Source: Melghirimyces profundicolus (GTDB taxonomy: Bacteria; Bacillota; Bacilli; Thermoactinomycetales; DSM-45169). From it: a stretch of 37,498 nucleotides of DNA. This document shows, one piece after another, positions 37,102 through 37,498 of this stretch. The notes beneath the pieces were generated by a model. The model was not told the origin of the DNA, ran no database searches, and was given only the letters and a program-made list of their open reading frames with translations. The stretch is from assembly GCF_003054245.1 (NCBI RefSeq), contig NZ_QBKR01000029.1:1-37498 (forward strand). Reading direction: 5' to 3'. A program made the translations under genes and the position numbers. Position 1 is the first letter of the stretch. Each line of letters starts with the position of its first letter.

Positions 37102-37130
37102 TTGACCAAATGAGATGTCCATGGTAAATT
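37102..37130 (+). promoter_or_regulatory. rRNA operon promoter P1
   Basis: TTGACC, a 17-bp spacer and TAAATT. A GC-rich hairpin (around 37138-37176) lies between P1 and P2. Confidence 0.7.
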
Positions 37131-37196
37131 ATTATTCGTCGCCGCTGAGGCGAGGCCGAAACGGCCAGCCCGGCGAAAAAGAAATCAAAAAAACTG

Positions 37197-37225
37197 TTGA
37201 CAAGATCGGATGCCTTTGATAAGAT
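37197..37225 (+). promoter_or_regulatory. rRNA operon promoter P2
   Basis: A perfect TTGACA, a 17-bp spacer and TAAGAT, about 170 bases before 16S. The tandem P1/P2 arrangement is typical of Bacillales rrn operons. Confidence 0.85.
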
Positions 37226-37398
37226 AGATCTTGTCGCCGCGAGGGAGCGGCGGTCGCGGGGAGCCGCGACGAGAGCGTTCCTTGAAAACTGAAGAGCGCA
37301 GACATGACCCTGTCAATGAGCGTTTCAAGCTCGGTCCGGAGGTGGCCCGGCCACCGCCGGACATGAAAGTCCGTAAGCGGCGAAGCCGCTGACGGACT
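37226..37398 (+). other. rRNA leader with boxA-like site and processing hairpins
   Basis: Contains GC hairpins just after P2 (CGCCGC...GCGGCG and GTCGCGG...CCGCGAC), the boxA-like TTCCTTGAAAACTG near 37277, and two perfect-arm hairpins just before 16S (37334-37362 and 37368-37398). It fits an antitermination and RNase-processing leader. Confidence 0.7.
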
Positions 37399-37498
37399 TC
37401 ATTGGAGAGTTTGATCCTGGCTCAGGACGAACGCTGGCGGCGTGCCTAATACATGCAAGTCGAGCGGAGGAAGCCGACGGATCCCTTCGGGGTGACGT
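37399..37498 (+). rRNA. 16S ribosomal RNA, 5' end (runs off the window)
   Basis: Contains the universal 8F site AGAGTTTGATCCTGGCTCAG (37406-37425) followed by GACGAACGCTGGCGGCGTGCC. The mature 5' end is set by counting back from that site. Only the first 100 or so bases are present. Confidence 0.97.

Overview
This window is the replication-origin region of an endospore-forming, moderately GC-rich member of the Bacillales. Gene order rpmH / dnaA-dnaN-yaaA-recF-remB-gyrB-gyrA / yaaC / guaB-dacA-pdxS-pdxT-serS / tadA-ffs-dnaX-yaaK-recR-bofA-rrn matches the Bacillus subtilis origin. BofA and a phosphorelay-type kinase point to sporulation. The base composition suggests a Thermoactinomycetaceae-like lineage, but that is inference and not a species call.

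Left end (1-4.95 kb). This stretch is visibly more AT-rich and looks accessory. It holds a PH-like small protein, a membrane protein interrupted by an in-frame TGA, a membrane-anchored pseudokinase, two tiny membrane proteins, and about 1.2 kb of hairpins and diverged repeat elements. It ends with a frameshifted and truncated mscS pseudogene that breaks off next to a 26-bp repeat. In Bacillales genomes khpB is normally followed by mnmE-mnmG-rsmG-noc-soj-spo0J. That cluster is absent here, so the junction near 4.84-4.95 kb looks like a rearrangement breakpoint.

Origin (4.98-16.8 kb). The minus-strand operon rpmH-rnpA-yidD-yidC-khpB runs left, with ATGA/TTGA-type overlaps between several genes. 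The plus-strand operon dnaA-dnaN-yaaA-recF-remB-gyrB-gyrA runs right. oriC is bipartite: DnaA boxes lie upstream of dnaA, and between dnaA and dnaN there is a perfect box, a run of DnaA-trio motifs and an AT-rich unwinding element.

Middle (16.8-27.2 kb). Convergent yaaC is followed by paired DnaA boxes and an unusual 412-bp element of nested palindromes with a 53-bp tandem repeat. Then come guaB, dacA (peptidoglycan), pdxS-pdxT (pyridoxal phosphate), serS under a serine T-box, a tRNA-Ser and asnB.

Right (27.2-37.5 kb). A LexA-box-controlled 44-residue membrane peptide gene has no obvious counterpart in the B. subtilis layout. It is followed by tRNA-Arg, a Zur-boxed znuC-znuB-zur zinc operon, tadA, tRNA-Ser, the large Bacillus-type SRP RNA, a soluble PAS histidine kinase, dnaX-yaaK-recR, a CPBP protease, bofA, and a tandem-promoter rRNA operon whose 16S gene runs off the end.

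Most noteworthy: the SOS-type micro-peptide gene; the in-frame TGA with a SECIS-like hairpin placed as in E. coli fdhF; the 412-bp palindromic element; the hairpin-bridged ribosome site of znuB; and the mscS/repeat breakpoint.
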